Below, piece after piece: positions 19,273-27,290 of a stretch of DNA of 60,601 bases; the stretch's first letter is position 1, and every line of letters begins with the position of its first letter. The DNA comes from Fidelibacterota bacterium. GTDB lineage: Bacteria; Pseudomonadota; Alphaproteobacteria; Rhodospirillales; Rhodospirillaceae. The position numbers were made by a program, and so were the translations under genes. The DNA is taken from assembly GCA_947476275.1 (NCBI GenBank), contig CANJPQ010000025.1:1-60601 (forward strand), given 5' to 3'. Below the pieces are notes generated by a model. The model was given only the letters and a program-made list of their open reading frames with translations. It ran no database searches and was not told where the DNA came from.

Positions 19273-19722
19273 ATGCCAAATGCTGCCGAGCGCCCTGAAA
19301 TCGTCGACGTGCGGGAGTCGGGCAGGGGAAAATTCGCCTTCGAGATCGAGATCGGACCGAACACCATCATGGCGGACGAACCCGAATCCCTCGGCGGCGC
19401 CGATCTCGGACCGCGGCCCCATGAGTTGGTGCTCGCTGGGCTTGGTGCCTGCACCGCGATGACCCTGCGTATGTATGCCGACCGCAAGGGCATCCCGCTC
19501 AAGGGCATCGGCGTGCATCTCAGTCGGCGCAAGATCAAGGCGGCGGACTGCCCGGACTGCACCACCACGGAAGGCGAGGTCGAGGAGATGGTCCGTGAGA
19601 TCACCCTGGAGGGCGATTTCGACGCGGCCACGCGTCAGCGGCTCCTGGAGATCGCCAACAAATGTCCCGTTCACAAGACGCTCACTGGCGAGATCAAGAT
19701 CAGGACCACACTCAAACCGTGA
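19273..19722 (+). CDS. OsmC family peroxiredoxin-like protein
   Basis: This 149-residue protein has the OsmC/Ohr fold with the two catalytic Cys in GLGACTAMTLRMYA (Cys60) and NKCPVHKTL (Cys131). The pair reduces organic hydroperoxides with a dithiol partner. An additional CPDC motif around residues 93-96 is present, as in the YhfA-like branch. It is cytoplasmic. The ATG at 19273 has GGAG upstream. It is divergent from the nudF operon. Confidence 0.9.
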   Translation: MPNAAERPEIVDVRESGRGKFAFEIEIGPNTIMADEPESLGGADLGPRPHELVLAGLGACTAMTLRMYADRKGIPLKGIGVHLSRRKIKAADCPDCTTTEGEVEEMVREITLEGDFDAATRQRLLEIANKCPVHKTLTGEIKIRTTLKP

Positions 19723-19840
19723 AATACCCCCGCAGCATCGCCCTGTGACCGCCGCGCATAACGGACATCAGCGGAAAACGCCGTATAGCGTTGCCTTCGA
19801 GTTGGGATAAATTCACCCCACCCCAGCGGGAGAGTTCGCC

Positions 19841-20905
19841 ATGATGGACTACACCATTCCCCAATCCGGCCGTGCCGCGCTCGATTTTCTGGCGGCGCTT
19901 GGCGTGGTGAATACACCCCTCACCACCAAGGCGAACGAGGCGTTAGCCGCCGCCGGTTTGAGCGAAGACACACTTGCCGACGATCTCGACGAACGCGCCA
20001 AGCAGATCGAGTCAACTCTGGCCGAGATCCCGGCATGGCGTGGCGCCAATCTCCTGGGCGAATGGCACGCTGAGCATCACGCCCGTGTTGCGTCGGAAGC
20101 CTTCCGCGGCATGGAGGCCGAGCTGAAGCCAACCTTCGAAAGCCTGAAGCAGGGCAAGACGACGTTGCGTCCCGACCCGAACCTCTCCGTGCCGAAGTAC
20201 TGGCTTTATCCGGTCCACCGCACCACCGGCGGCTGGGACAAGGAGCGGCACATGGGCTTCATCCATGGCGAGCTCATCCATCGCTATCTGCTCACCAAGC
20301 TACCGCGTCCGCCCGCGGCGGCCAGCGCGCCGGGTGACATCTACACCCATCGCAAGTTGACCGCGGAAGAAGCTCCCCGGCGCGATTACAAGGACATCCT
20401 TGAAATCGGCTGCAGCTCGGGCCCTTACACCCTGCAACTCGCGGGGGTCTATCCGCAGGCGAAGATCACCGCCTGCGACATCAGCATCGCGCAGCTGGAG
20501 CAGGCACAGCGTAACGGCAATCATCACGGCCACGCGTGGACTCTCATTCAGGCCGACGGCCGCGCGACCGGCCTGCCGGACGCGAGCCAGGATTTCGTCA
20601 CCTCGTTCATCATCCTGCATGAACTGCCGGTGGACGTGATCACCGATATTCTGCGCGAGGCGTTCCGCGTATTGCGACCCGGTGGCGATCTGGTGTTCGG
20701 CGATGTCGCGCCCTACAACTCCATGAGTAAGCTCAACACCTGGCGCACGGATTATCTCGCCAAGTTTGGCGGCGAACCCTATTGGCGCGGCTCATCGACC
20801 ATGGACATGGTCGGCACCCTGAAGAAGATCGGCTTTGTTGATGCCAAGTCGTACGGCATGAAGCCAATTGCGTATCCGTGGATCACCTATGGGCACAAGC
20901 CGTGA
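19841..20905 (+). CDS. SAM-dependent methyltransferase with long N-terminal extension (module copy A)
   Basis: This 354-residue protein has a helical N-terminal part of about 180 residues and a class I methyltransferase domain: DILEIGCSSGPYTLQLAG (from about residue 185), KITACDISIAQLEQAQ, then FIILHELPVDV and REAFRVLRPGGDL. The N-terminal part includes PKYWLYPVHRTTGGWD just before the SAM domain. It is paralogous to the protein at 52825-53934, sharing the GGWD block, the HE[LM]PVDV strand, EAFR[VI]L[RK]PGGD and the C-terminal YPW. The substrate is unknown. Its stop overlaps the GTG of the small gene downstream. Confidence 0.85.
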   Translation: MMDYTIPQSGRAALDFLAALGVVNTPLTTKANEALAAAGLSEDTLADDLDERAKQIESTLAEIPAWRGANLLGEWHAEHHARVASEAFRGMEAELKPTFESLKQGKTTLRPDPNLSVPKYWLYPVHRTTGGWDKERHMGFIHGELIHRYLLTKLPRPPAAASAPGDIYTHRKLTAEEAPRRDYKDILEIGCSSGPYTLQLAGVYPQAKITACDISIAQLEQAQRNGNHHGHAWTLIQADGRATGLPDASQDFVTSFIILHELPVDVITDILREAFRVLRPGGDLVFGDVAPYNSMSKLNTWRTDYLAKFGGEPYWRGSSTMDMVGTLKKIGFVDAKSYGMKPIAYPWITYGHKP

Positions 20906-21201
20906 GCGCTGACGTCAAACTTTATCCAACCACGGCCCAACCGCGCCGTCGTCCCGGCTTGAAGCCCGAGGACATCGACAAGGTCGGCGCGGCGTTGCTG
21001 ACTCTCACCAAGGAACTATGGGTCCTGCGGGATCGTCAGATCCTCCTGGAGGAGGTGCTGAAACGGCACAACCTCGATGTCACCGCAGAGATCGATCGTC
21101 TCAAGCCCGAAGGCCCCTTGGAAGCCAAGCTCGCGGCGGAACGTGAGGGCCTCGTGAAAAAGATCATGGCTGAACTCACGGGCGAGCTCGATCTCGCCTA
21201 G
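20902..21201 (+). CDS. Small helical partner protein of the methyltransferase (module copy A)
   Basis: This 99-residue protein starts at a GTG that overlaps the methyltransferase stop (GTGA). It is predicted mainly helical and probably coiled-coil over residues 25-60. The core ELWVLRDRQILLEEVL, then PEGPLEAKL and REGLVKKIM, matches the protein at 53934-54242 ([34 protein letters not shown]) in order and spacing. I do not recognise a named family. Translational coupling and the second copy of the same pair argue that it binds or regulates its methyltransferase. Confidence 0.8.
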   Translation: MSADVKLYPTTAQPRRRPGLKPEDIDKVGAALLTLTKELWVLRDRQILLEEVLKRHNLDVTAEIDRLKPEGPLEAKLAAEREGLVKKIMAELTGELDLA

Positions 21202-21327
21202 CCCCTTCATTCCGTAGGTGCTTGTGAACCAAGGGCCCGGATGTGCCGTAGGACGCGTTGTCCACACAGTGCTCGTGCGAGTGGTTTAAGATAGGCGCTC
21301 GCCGGGCGCTGGCTCATTTAGAGACTT

Positions 21328-22737
21328 ATGGCGTCATCACCCTCTGCACAGCCGCGTCGCCGCGGCACCGATCTGACCCAAGGCTCGGTACAGAAGCAGC
21401 TGCTCGGCCTAGGCATCTTCATTGCGCTTGGCGTGATGATGATGATGACCACCGCGCTCGCGGATACCTATTTCGTCGCCCAGCTCGGCACCCACGAACT
21501 GGCCGCCCTCAGCTTTACCTTTCCGGTGATGATGGTGGTGACCTGCGTGGCAATGGGCCTCGGCACCGGCGCGGTATCGGTGGTCGCGCGCGCAGTCGGC
21601 GAGGGGGATCGCGAAGCGGTGCGCGAACTTAGCACGGACGCCATGCTGCTCGGCGTGATCATCGTGCTCGTGCTCTCGGTCGCCGGCTATCTGACGATTG
21701 AGCCGCTGTTCACGCTGCTCGGCGCCGAACCCGAAGTCCTGCCGCTCATCCATCGCTACATGAACGTGTGGTACCTCGGCACGATGGTGCAGATTGTCCC
21801 ACAAGTCGGCTCGGCGATCATCCGGGCGCACGGCGACACCAAATCGCCGAGCGCGATCATGGCGATCTCAAGCCTCGCCAACATCGTCTTCGATCCGATC
21901 CTGATCTTCGGCCTCGGCCCGATCCCGGCCTTGGGCCTCGAGGGTGCGGCCCTCGCGGGTATTTTTGCGCGCTTGATTTCGCTGGTTGGCGTGCTGTCGG
22001 TGATGCATTTCGGCATGCGTTCGCTTGCGCCGATCTCGGCGGATGCGGCGCGCATTAAAGCGTCATGGGGTAAGTTGTTGCACATCGGACTGCCATCGAC
22101 GGCGACACAGCTCGTCACGCCGGTGTCCATGGCGATCGTCACCAAAATCGTGGCGTCTGCCGGCACTGTCGCCATCGCCGCCTATGGCATTGCCTCACGG
22201 ATCGAGTTCTTCGCGCTGATCTACATCATGGCTGTATCGGGCTCGTTGGGCCCCTTCGTCGGCCAGAACGCCGGGGCAGGGCGGATGGATCGCGTCCAAG
22301 AAGGCGTGCGATCGGCAGCACGTTTCGCGGTCGCGGCTGGTGCGTTGCTGGCGCTGCTCCTCGGTGTCCTGGCGCCCGCCATCGTTGATCGCTTCACCGA
22401 CGATCCTGCGGTGATGGCGGTCGCGGTCTTCTACCTGCGCGCCGTGCCGTGGAGCTGGGCGCCGGGCGGGCTCGTCATGGTCGCCTCCCAGACGCTAAAT
22501 TCGCTGGCGCGGCCCTTGCCTGCCTCGGCCATCAACCTCATGCGCTCCGTGGGCGTGACGGTACCCTTCGCGCTTGTCGGCTTGTGGGTTGGCGGAATCC
22601 AAGGTGCGTTCATCGGCCTGGCGCTCTCTGCCCTGGTCGTCGGCGTGATCGGCAATGTCTGGATGCGTCGGGTCATCGGCGAGGAAATTGAACGCCGCGC
22701 TCAAGCTCCGCAGCCGCTCGCTCGCGCCGCTGAATAG
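21328..22737 (+). CDS. MATE family efflux transporter
   Basis: This 469-residue inner-membrane protein has about twelve spans and MATE signatures in both halves: FVAQLGTHELAALSFTFPVMM in the first, and AAYGIASRIEFFALIYIMAVSG with FVGQNAGAGRMDR in the second. It exports drugs or cationic metabolites in exchange for Na+ or H+. The basic N-terminus (SAQPRRRGTDLTQGSV) precedes the first span. The gene ends exactly where the convergent small gene at 22738 ends. The 126 bp upstream show no obvious operator. Confidence 0.92.
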   Translation: MASSPSAQPRRRGTDLTQGSVQKQLLGLGIFIALGVMMMMTTALADTYFVAQLGTHELAALSFTFPVMMVVTCVAMGLGTGAVSVVARAVGEGDREAVRELSTDAMLLGVIIVLVLSVAGYLTIEPLFTLLGAEPEVLPLIHRYMNVWYLGTMVQIVPQVGSAIIRAHGDTKSPSAIMAISSLANIVFDPILIFGLGPIPALGLEGAALAGIFARLISLVGVLSVMHFGMRSLAPISADAARIKASWGKLLHIGLPSTATQLVTPVSMAIVTKIVASAGTVAIAAYGIASRIEFFALIYIMAVSGSLGPFVGQNAGAGRMDRVQEGVRSAARFAVAAGALLALLLGVLAPAIVDRFTDDPAVMAVAVFYLRAVPWSWAPGGLVMVASQTLNSLARPLPASAINLMRSVGVTVPFALVGLWVGGIQGAFIGLALSALVVGVIGNVWMRRVIGEEIERRAQAPQPLARAAE

Positions 22738-23022
22738 CTACCAGCTCAGCACGCGGTTCAAGTTCTGATAGACCTGTTGCAGGCTCAGGCTGCTGAAGAA
22801 CGGGTGATGGCTTTCCGGCGCGATGAACGACATGCAGCCGGCGCCGCTGTCCCAGACCGGAACGACGTCGCCGCTCAAGCCCGCCTGCTGCGACGTGCGC
22901 CGCAATTGGTTGATCGTCTGCGCCTGCTCGTCGTACGGCCGGTCGCCGAAACTGATATCCAACGGAACGATGATCAGGTCCGCACCTTTCGCGCGGATAT
23001 GGGCGACCTTGAGGCGTGGCAT
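22738..23022 (-). CDS. Small conserved-looking hypothetical protein
   Basis: This 94-residue protein begins MPRLKVAHIRAKGADLIIVPLD and continues with a helical QTINQLRRTSQQAGL and a C-terminal SLQQVYQNLNRVLSW. There is no signal peptide or span. I do not recognise a family. GGAG lies a few bases before the ATG at 23022. It is convergent and back-to-back with the MATE gene, and lies on the same strand as the hypothetical gene at 23101-24129, with 78 bp between them. Confidence 0.65.
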   Translation of the reverse strand: MPRLKVAHIRAKGADLIIVPLDISFGDRPYDEQAQTINQLRRTSQQAGLSGDVVPVWDSGAGCMSFIAPESHHPFFSSLSLQQVYQNLNRVLSW

Positions 23023-23100
23023 AGGCGGAGCTCCGGCAGGTATCAGCGGTGCCGGAGCCTAGAAATCGTGCCCTAATCCATCGTTAAAATCGTCGCGAAA

Positions 23101-24129
23101 TCAGCTGCGCGCGATGGCGATCAGTTCATTCATGCCGGGGCGCATCTCGGTCATGATGAATTCGCTCTTCGCACCCGGTCCGCCGGCGCGCGGGCTCGGG
23201 AACATGGTGATCCACGCGTTCATTTTAACCGTCAGTCCGCATAGCACGCTGCCGACCTTTACCTGCGTGCCCTCGATGAACTCGCGCACGCGCTCGAACT
23301 TCTCCGCGGACAGATCGCTCCACAGATCGCGCGAGAGTTCGCCGAACTGCTGGAACATCCGCTTGAGGAAGTTGATCAGGCCGGTCAGCATTTTCTCCTG
23401 CCGGTCGACCTCCGCCATGAAGTTTTTGTCGTTGCGCACCTGCATAGACTTGCGCAGGTCGGCCATGGAAACAACGAAGCTCTCGATCAGCGGAACCAGG
23501 CGGTCGAGGCATTGGTTGTAGTAGGACAGCGACAGGAAGATGTCCGCATAGTCTTCGAGGAAGCGCGGGATCTGTTCGACGCTGATGCGAAGCTTCTCCG
23601 CCATCTGCTTCAAGCGTGCCAGCGCTTTTTTGACATCCGGGTCCTTGAACAAAAGCACTAGGTCCTCGAAGCGGCGCACATCTTTGGCGCTCTCGCCATA
23701 AATCTCCCGGATGAGGGGCAGGGTGAAGTCCTGCATATAGCCCGTGAGTTGGCGGTTCTTCTCATCGGTCAGCTTCAGTTCGTCGTAGTTGTTCACCGGC
23801 ACGTCGAGCCCGCGCAAGGAGCGGCGCAGCGTGTAGACGTCGAAGCTCGGCAGGTCGCAGAGCTTGCGCAGAATGTCGTAGTCGGTGTGGGCGGCGTTCT
23901 TCCATCCGAAGTGCTTCGACAGATCGGTCACCTCGATCTGCCCGGAGCCCATGCCGCGTTCGGCATAGAGTTCCACCACGCTCACCATGCGGTGGTTCTT
24001 GATCATGCGCGATCGCTGCAGCGAATCGGTGGCGAAGGGGATCACGCGCAAGGGAAGAATGAACAGCGAATCCATGTCGCTGTCGGTGATCGCCCCCGAG
24101 ACGCCGCCAAAGCGAGATTGAATGTTCAC
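23101..24129 (-). CDS. Conserved-looking hypothetical protein, largely helical
   Basis: This 342-residue cytoplasmic-looking protein starts at a GTG preceded by AAGGGAA. The N-terminal 90 residues look like a mixed domain (FGWKNAAHTDYDILRKLCDLPSFDVYTLRRSL). Residues 130-280 are long amphipathic helices (RRFEDLVLLFKDPDVKKALARL, MLTGLINFLKRMFQQFGEL). The C-terminus reads GAKSEFIMTEMRPGMNELI. No known motif was seen. The well-formed frame, codon use and clean start argue for a real gene. Position between a MATE exporter and sigma factor/motA genes gives no direct clue to function. Confidence 0.75.
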   Translation of the reverse strand: MNIQSRFGGVSGAITDSDMDSLFILPLRVIPFATDSLQRSRMIKNHRMVSVVELYAERGMGSGQIEVTDLSKHFGWKNAAHTDYDILRKLCDLPSFDVYTLRRSLRGLDVPVNNYDELKLTDEKNRQLTGYMQDFTLPLIREIYGESAKDVRRFEDLVLLFKDPDVKKALARLKQMAEKLRISVEQIPRFLEDYADIFLSLSYYNQCLDRLVPLIESFVVSMADLRKSMQVRNDKNFMAEVDRQEKMLTGLINFLKRMFQQFGELSRDLWSDLSAEKFERVREFIEGTQVKVGSVLCGLTVKMNAWITMFPSPRAGGPGAKSEFIMTEMRPGMNELIAIARS

Positions 24130-24339
24130 GCCCGCGTTCCCTTGGCTCCGCCGGCGAACCGGCTCCCGGAATTATTGGTAGCGACTACGTACTAGATCGC
24201 GTGGCCCGTTACACCCTGGAATCGACCTCAGCCTGAATACAGCACGCGCCTTAATAAACATTAATTCGACCCGACCCGGGCGCAACATTCTTACTGAAGT
24301 GGACGTTTGAAACTCCAAACCCATTCCACCCCCTGCTGT

Positions 24340-24543
24340 GTGCCCGTGCGCCCGTACAATCTTCTGCTCATCGACGGAGGCGGTCGGGTCAGCCAGATCC
24401 AGGCCATTGACCCTGTCGACGAGGCCTCGGCCCTGCAGACCGCCGAGGCTGTGCTGCAGGCCTATGAGAGCATGAGCGGCTTTGAGCTGTGGCAGGGCAG
24501 TCGGCGCATCGCCGCGCGCAAGATCGACCGGCTGCGTCACTGA
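24340..24543 (+). CDS. Small hypothetical protein
   Basis: This small frame of about 67 residues reads YNLLLIDGGGRVSQIQAIDPVDEASALQTAEAV, followed by FELWQGSRRIAARKIDRL. It looks like the many short alphaproteobacterial proteins of a beta-hairpin followed by a helix that end in a W-x-x-x-R segment. No ATG is available: GTG at 24340 or 24346 and TTG at 24307 are the options, and none has a strong ribosome site. Confidence 0.5.
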   Translation: MPVRPYNLLLIDGGGRVSQIQAIDPVDEASALQTAEAVLQAYESMSGFELWQGSRRIAARKIDRLRH

Positions 24544-24563
24544 ATTTTGGGCTCTCGCCAAAC

Positions 24564-24593
24564 AAAAAGCGCCGCGGCTGTTACCGCGGCGCT
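24564..24593 (-). terminator. Intrinsic terminator of the sigma factor gene
   Basis: On the minus strand, GCGCCGCGG and CCGCGGCGC form a 9-bp stem with a 6-nt loop followed by five T, 24 bp past the sigma factor stop. Confidence 0.93.
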
Positions 24594-24616
24594 CATTGGG
24601 TTCGACGCTGAGAGGG

Positions 24617-25180
24617 CTATTGGGCGCGGTGCTCGATCTGGGCTTGCTCGCGCCTGCCGATCGCAGGGCGCACTTCGACCTGTTCTGAGGCCGATTTGCC
24701 CATGATCAGCTCCTCCATCTGGCGACGCGCGCGCCAGAGGCGGCTCTTTACGGTCCCGACCGAGCACTGCAGCGCTTCGGCGGCTTCTTCGTAGCTCATG
24801 CCGCCCGCGCAGATCATGATCAGCACTTCACGCTGGCTGTGCTGCAACTTGTCCATGGCCTTCACCACTTCGCGAGTGAGAACCTTGTCTTCCTGATCGC
24901 CACTGCGGGAGAACGTATCTTCCGGCATGTCGTCCATGCATACGGGCGCCCGGTTCGACCGGCGCTTGGAGCTGATGTAGTTGTTGCGCAGGATGCGATA
25001 GATCCAGCCTGTGAAATTGGTGCCCATCTGGAACTGGATGCGCGCGCGCAACGCTTGCATCGCGCTCTGCTGCACCAGGTCCTCGGCCTGCGACCGGTCG
25101 CGCGTCAGCGTGATGGCATAGGCACGCAGACGCGGCAGGGCGTCGACCAGCATCTTCTGGAAATCGTCAACATCAGCCAT
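24617..25180 (-). CDS. RNA polymerase sigma factor, sigma-70 / ECF type
   Basis: This 187-residue protein has sigma region 2 (LPRLRAYAITLTRDRSQAED, FTGWIYRILRNNYIS) and region 4 (LQHSQREVLIMICAGGMSYE with SVGTVKSRLWRARRQM as the recognition helix). The acidic linker between them and the overall sequence resemble ECF factors of the general stress group in alphaproteobacteria, but no anti-sigma factor (NepR) or PhyR gene is adjacent, so the subgroup is uncertain. The ATG at 25180 (MADVDDFQ) is preferred over the longer frame to 25279. It has its own terminator. Confidence 0.9.
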   Translation of the reverse strand: MADVDDFQKMLVDALPRLRAYAITLTRDRSQAEDLVQQSAMQALRARIQFQMGTNFTGWIYRILRNNYISSKRRSNRAPVCMDDMPEDTFSRSGDQEDKVLTREVVKAMDKLQHSQREVLIMICAGGMSYEEAAEALQCSVGTVKSRLWRARRQMEELIMGKSASEQVEVRPAIGRREQAQIEHRAQ

Positions 25181-25354
25181 GTGAACCCCACCGATACGAG
25201 GAAGCGTCATCAGAAGGACTAATGCGCGAGCCGGGGGTTTGTTTCCGCCGCAGGTGCGAAATTTTCTTCGAAACCACAAGGGCGCGCGGTGCGTTCACCG
25301 CGCCTTAAAGGCGACTTTTCTGAACTTTAAGCTTTAAAAATCAGTGGCTTGGCC

Positions 25355-26224
25355 TTAGGCCGCGTCAGCTGCCGCGTTGAGGGCTTCTTCCAGCTCAAAG
25401 AACGACGGCTGCATGGTCGACGGAACCGAACCCCGGCCGATCTCCACAGAGACCTGAGGGGCATTGCCATTGAGGTGGGCCACCAGCACATCTCGGATGA
25501 TCAAGTAGAACTGGTGCTGCTCGTCCATCACGGCCTTCAGCTTGGTCGCGAAGGGGCCGACGATCAGGTAGGCCAAGAACACGCCAAGGAACGTACCCAC
25601 CAGCGCGTGTCCAATCATGCCGCCCAACACTTCCGGCGGCTCCGTCACCGACGCCATGGTCTTGATGACGCCCAGCACGGCGGCGACGATGCCGATGGCG
25701 GGCAGGCCGTCCGCCATGGTCTGCAGGGCGTGCTGCGGCATCATGTGTTCGTGGTGATGCTTTTCGAGTTGGCTCTCCATCGCGTCGAACACCTGATGCG
25801 CGTCGTCCATGTTCATGGAGAGCATGCGCAGGGTATCGCAGATGAAATCGGTGGCGAAGTGGTCGGCGAGGATGCGCGGATAGCGCTGGAAGATCGAGCT
25901 TTCCGAAGGCTTCTCGATGTGGCTTTCAATCACCAGGATGCCCTTGGACTTGATCATCTTCGTGATCGTGAACAGCAGGCAGAGCATGTCTTTGAAGTCC
26001 TGCTCCTTCCACTTGGAGCCGCCGAAGACCTGCTTGATGCCGCCGCCGACGCCCTTGAGGACCTCGGCGCTATTGCCGACGATCATGGCGCCGATGGCGC
26101 CGCCAGCGATGGTCATCATTTCCGTGGGAAGCGCCTCGAGCACAACGTGCATCTGGCCGCCGCCCATCAGATAGCCGCCGAACACCATCACGAGGCTGAC
26201 CGTTAGGCCGATAATTCCGAGCAT
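25355..26224 (-). CDS. motA: Flagellar motor stator protein MotA
   Basis: This 289-residue inner-membrane protein has four spans: MLGIIGLTVSLVMVFGGYLM, TIAGGAIGAMIVGN, the pair GLPAIGIVAAVLGVIKTM, and LVGTFLGVFLAYLIVGPFA. The large cytoplasmic loop contains the torque residues region (RYPRILADHFATDFICDTLR). The Pro in VTEPPEVLG is conserved. MotA forms the proton channel with MotB and drives the flagellar rotor. MotB is not next to it in this window, so it is presumably encoded elsewhere, as in many alphaproteobacteria. Confidence 0.95.
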   Translation of the reverse strand: MLGIIGLTVSLVMVFGGYLMGGGQMHVVLEALPTEMMTIAGGAIGAMIVGNSAEVLKGVGGGIKQVFGGSKWKEQDFKDMLCLLFTITKMIKSKGILVIESHIEKPSESSIFQRYPRILADHFATDFICDTLRMLSMNMDDAHQVFDAMESQLEKHHHEHMMPQHALQTMADGLPAIGIVAAVLGVIKTMASVTEPPEVLGGMIGHALVGTFLGVFLAYLIVGPFATKLKAVMDEQHQFYLIIRDVLVAHLNGNAPQVSVEIGRGSVPSTMQPSFFELEEALNAAADAA

Positions 26225-26374
26225 GGCATTGACCGTTCTTGAGGCTTGGACCTGGGACGGCGGCTGCGCGGGCGCAAACCACCACTCCTGCGTATTCGAT
26301 CTTTATAGACTAACATGAATAACCGCTTAAAAGCTTACGGACTCTAGCGAAACCAGCGGATTTTGAGGTCACGG

Positions 26375-26716
26375 ATGCAGGAGCGGTTGCGAACCGACCT
26401 GAGGGTTCAGGCCTGGCTGCGCCGCTGTTCCGTCGGCGGGCTCATGGCGACCGTCGCCCGAAAGGGCGACGAAAGCGCGGGCGCCCTGTTCCTGAAAGTG
26501 AACCGCTTCCGGGCCGGCTGTGAGGTTTTCTCCGGCGCGACCCGCCCGGACGGCCAGGCCGCCTGGCTGCGGGCCACCGGGCCGGCGCCGGTGTCCGAAA
26601 CTGACGCTGACGCTTATTTGGCGCGCCAGAGCCGGTACGACCCCGACCTTTGGATCGTGGAGATCGAGGATCCGAAGGGCATCTTCGCCCTGGGCGAACC
26701 GCTTCTCGATGCTTGA
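26375..26716 (+). CDS. DUF1491 family protein
   Basis: This 113-residue protein matches DUF1491: VQAWLRRCSVGGLMATVARK near the start, GDESAGALFLKVNRF, then YDPDLWIVEIEDPKG at the end. The family is small, cytoplasmic and typical of alphaproteobacteria; function is unknown. An ATG at 26375 is preferred over a TTG at 26363. It precedes gcrA by about 150 bp on the same strand and is divergent from motA. Confidence 0.85.
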   Translation: MQERLRTDLRVQAWLRRCSVGGLMATVARKGDESAGALFLKVNRFRAGCEVFSGATRPDGQAAWLRATGPAPVSETDADAYLARQSRYDPDLWIVEIEDPKGIFALGEPLLDA

Positions 26717-26869
26717 GAAGAACTCGCGTCCGTCTGTGGACAATCCTGCGAAGGGCCGGTTAGATTGCCCCCCTCGGCCAAGGGGGCGGTGCGCGGGTGC
26801 GTGGGGTACCGGTGATCGCGGCGCGGCAGTCGATGCCGCGCCGAATGTAGGCGTGAGGGACGGCCGCGA

Positions 26870-27268
26870 ATGAGCTGGAACGACGAAAAAATCAATCGTT
26901 TGAAGAAGCTGTGGCAGGAAGGTCTCACGACAGGTGAGATCGGCAAGCGCCTGGCGATCTCAAAGAATGCGGTAGTGGGCAAAGCCCACCGCCTCGGCCT
27001 GAAAGGCCGTCCGTCGCCGATCAAGCGCCCCAGCAAGGCAGCTTCGGAGAGCGCTCCCGCCGCCAGCAAGAAGCCGCCGGAGGTGAAGGTGTTCACCCTG
27101 ACCGACCTGTCGTCGCAGACCTGCCGCTGGCCGATCGGCGATCCGAAGCACGAGGATTTCCGCTTTTGCGGCAAGCCGGTGATCGCGGGGAAGCCTTACT
27201 GCGGTGAGCATTGCGCTACGGCCTACGTGGGCTCCAGCAAATCGTCGCGGAACGAAGACGCGGCTTAA
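26870..27268 (+). CDS. gcrA: GcrA cell cycle regulator
   Basis: This 132-residue protein has the GcrA N-terminal DNA-binding domain: MSWNDEKINRLKKLWQEGLT with the helix-turn-helix SKNAVVGKAHRLGLKGRP. A flexible Pro/Ala/Ser linker follows. The C-terminal sigma-70-binding region contains TCRWPIGDP, FRFCGKPVIAGKPYCGEHC, with the conserved Cys/His. In Caulobacter GcrA binds sigma-70 region 2 and activates promoters with methylated GANTC sites. It is a strong marker for Alphaproteobacteria. The convergent dehydrogenase gene ends 22 bp downstream. Confidence 0.95.
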   Translation: MSWNDEKINRLKKLWQEGLTTGEIGKRLAISKNAVVGKAHRLGLKGRPSPIKRPSKAASESAPAASKKPPEVKVFTLTDLSSQTCRWPIGDPKHEDFRFCGKPVIAGKPYCGEHCATAYVGSSKSSRNEDAA

Positions 27269-27290
27269 CGCCGACGTCGTTCACCTCTGC

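Noticed and set aside
24617-25180. EcfG general stress sigma factor locus
   Set aside because: The sequence is compatible, but the NepR and PhyR genes that normally flank ecfG are absent, so the specific name was not used.
25355-26224. motA as part of a local flagellar cluster
   Set aside because: No motB or other flagellar gene lies in the window.
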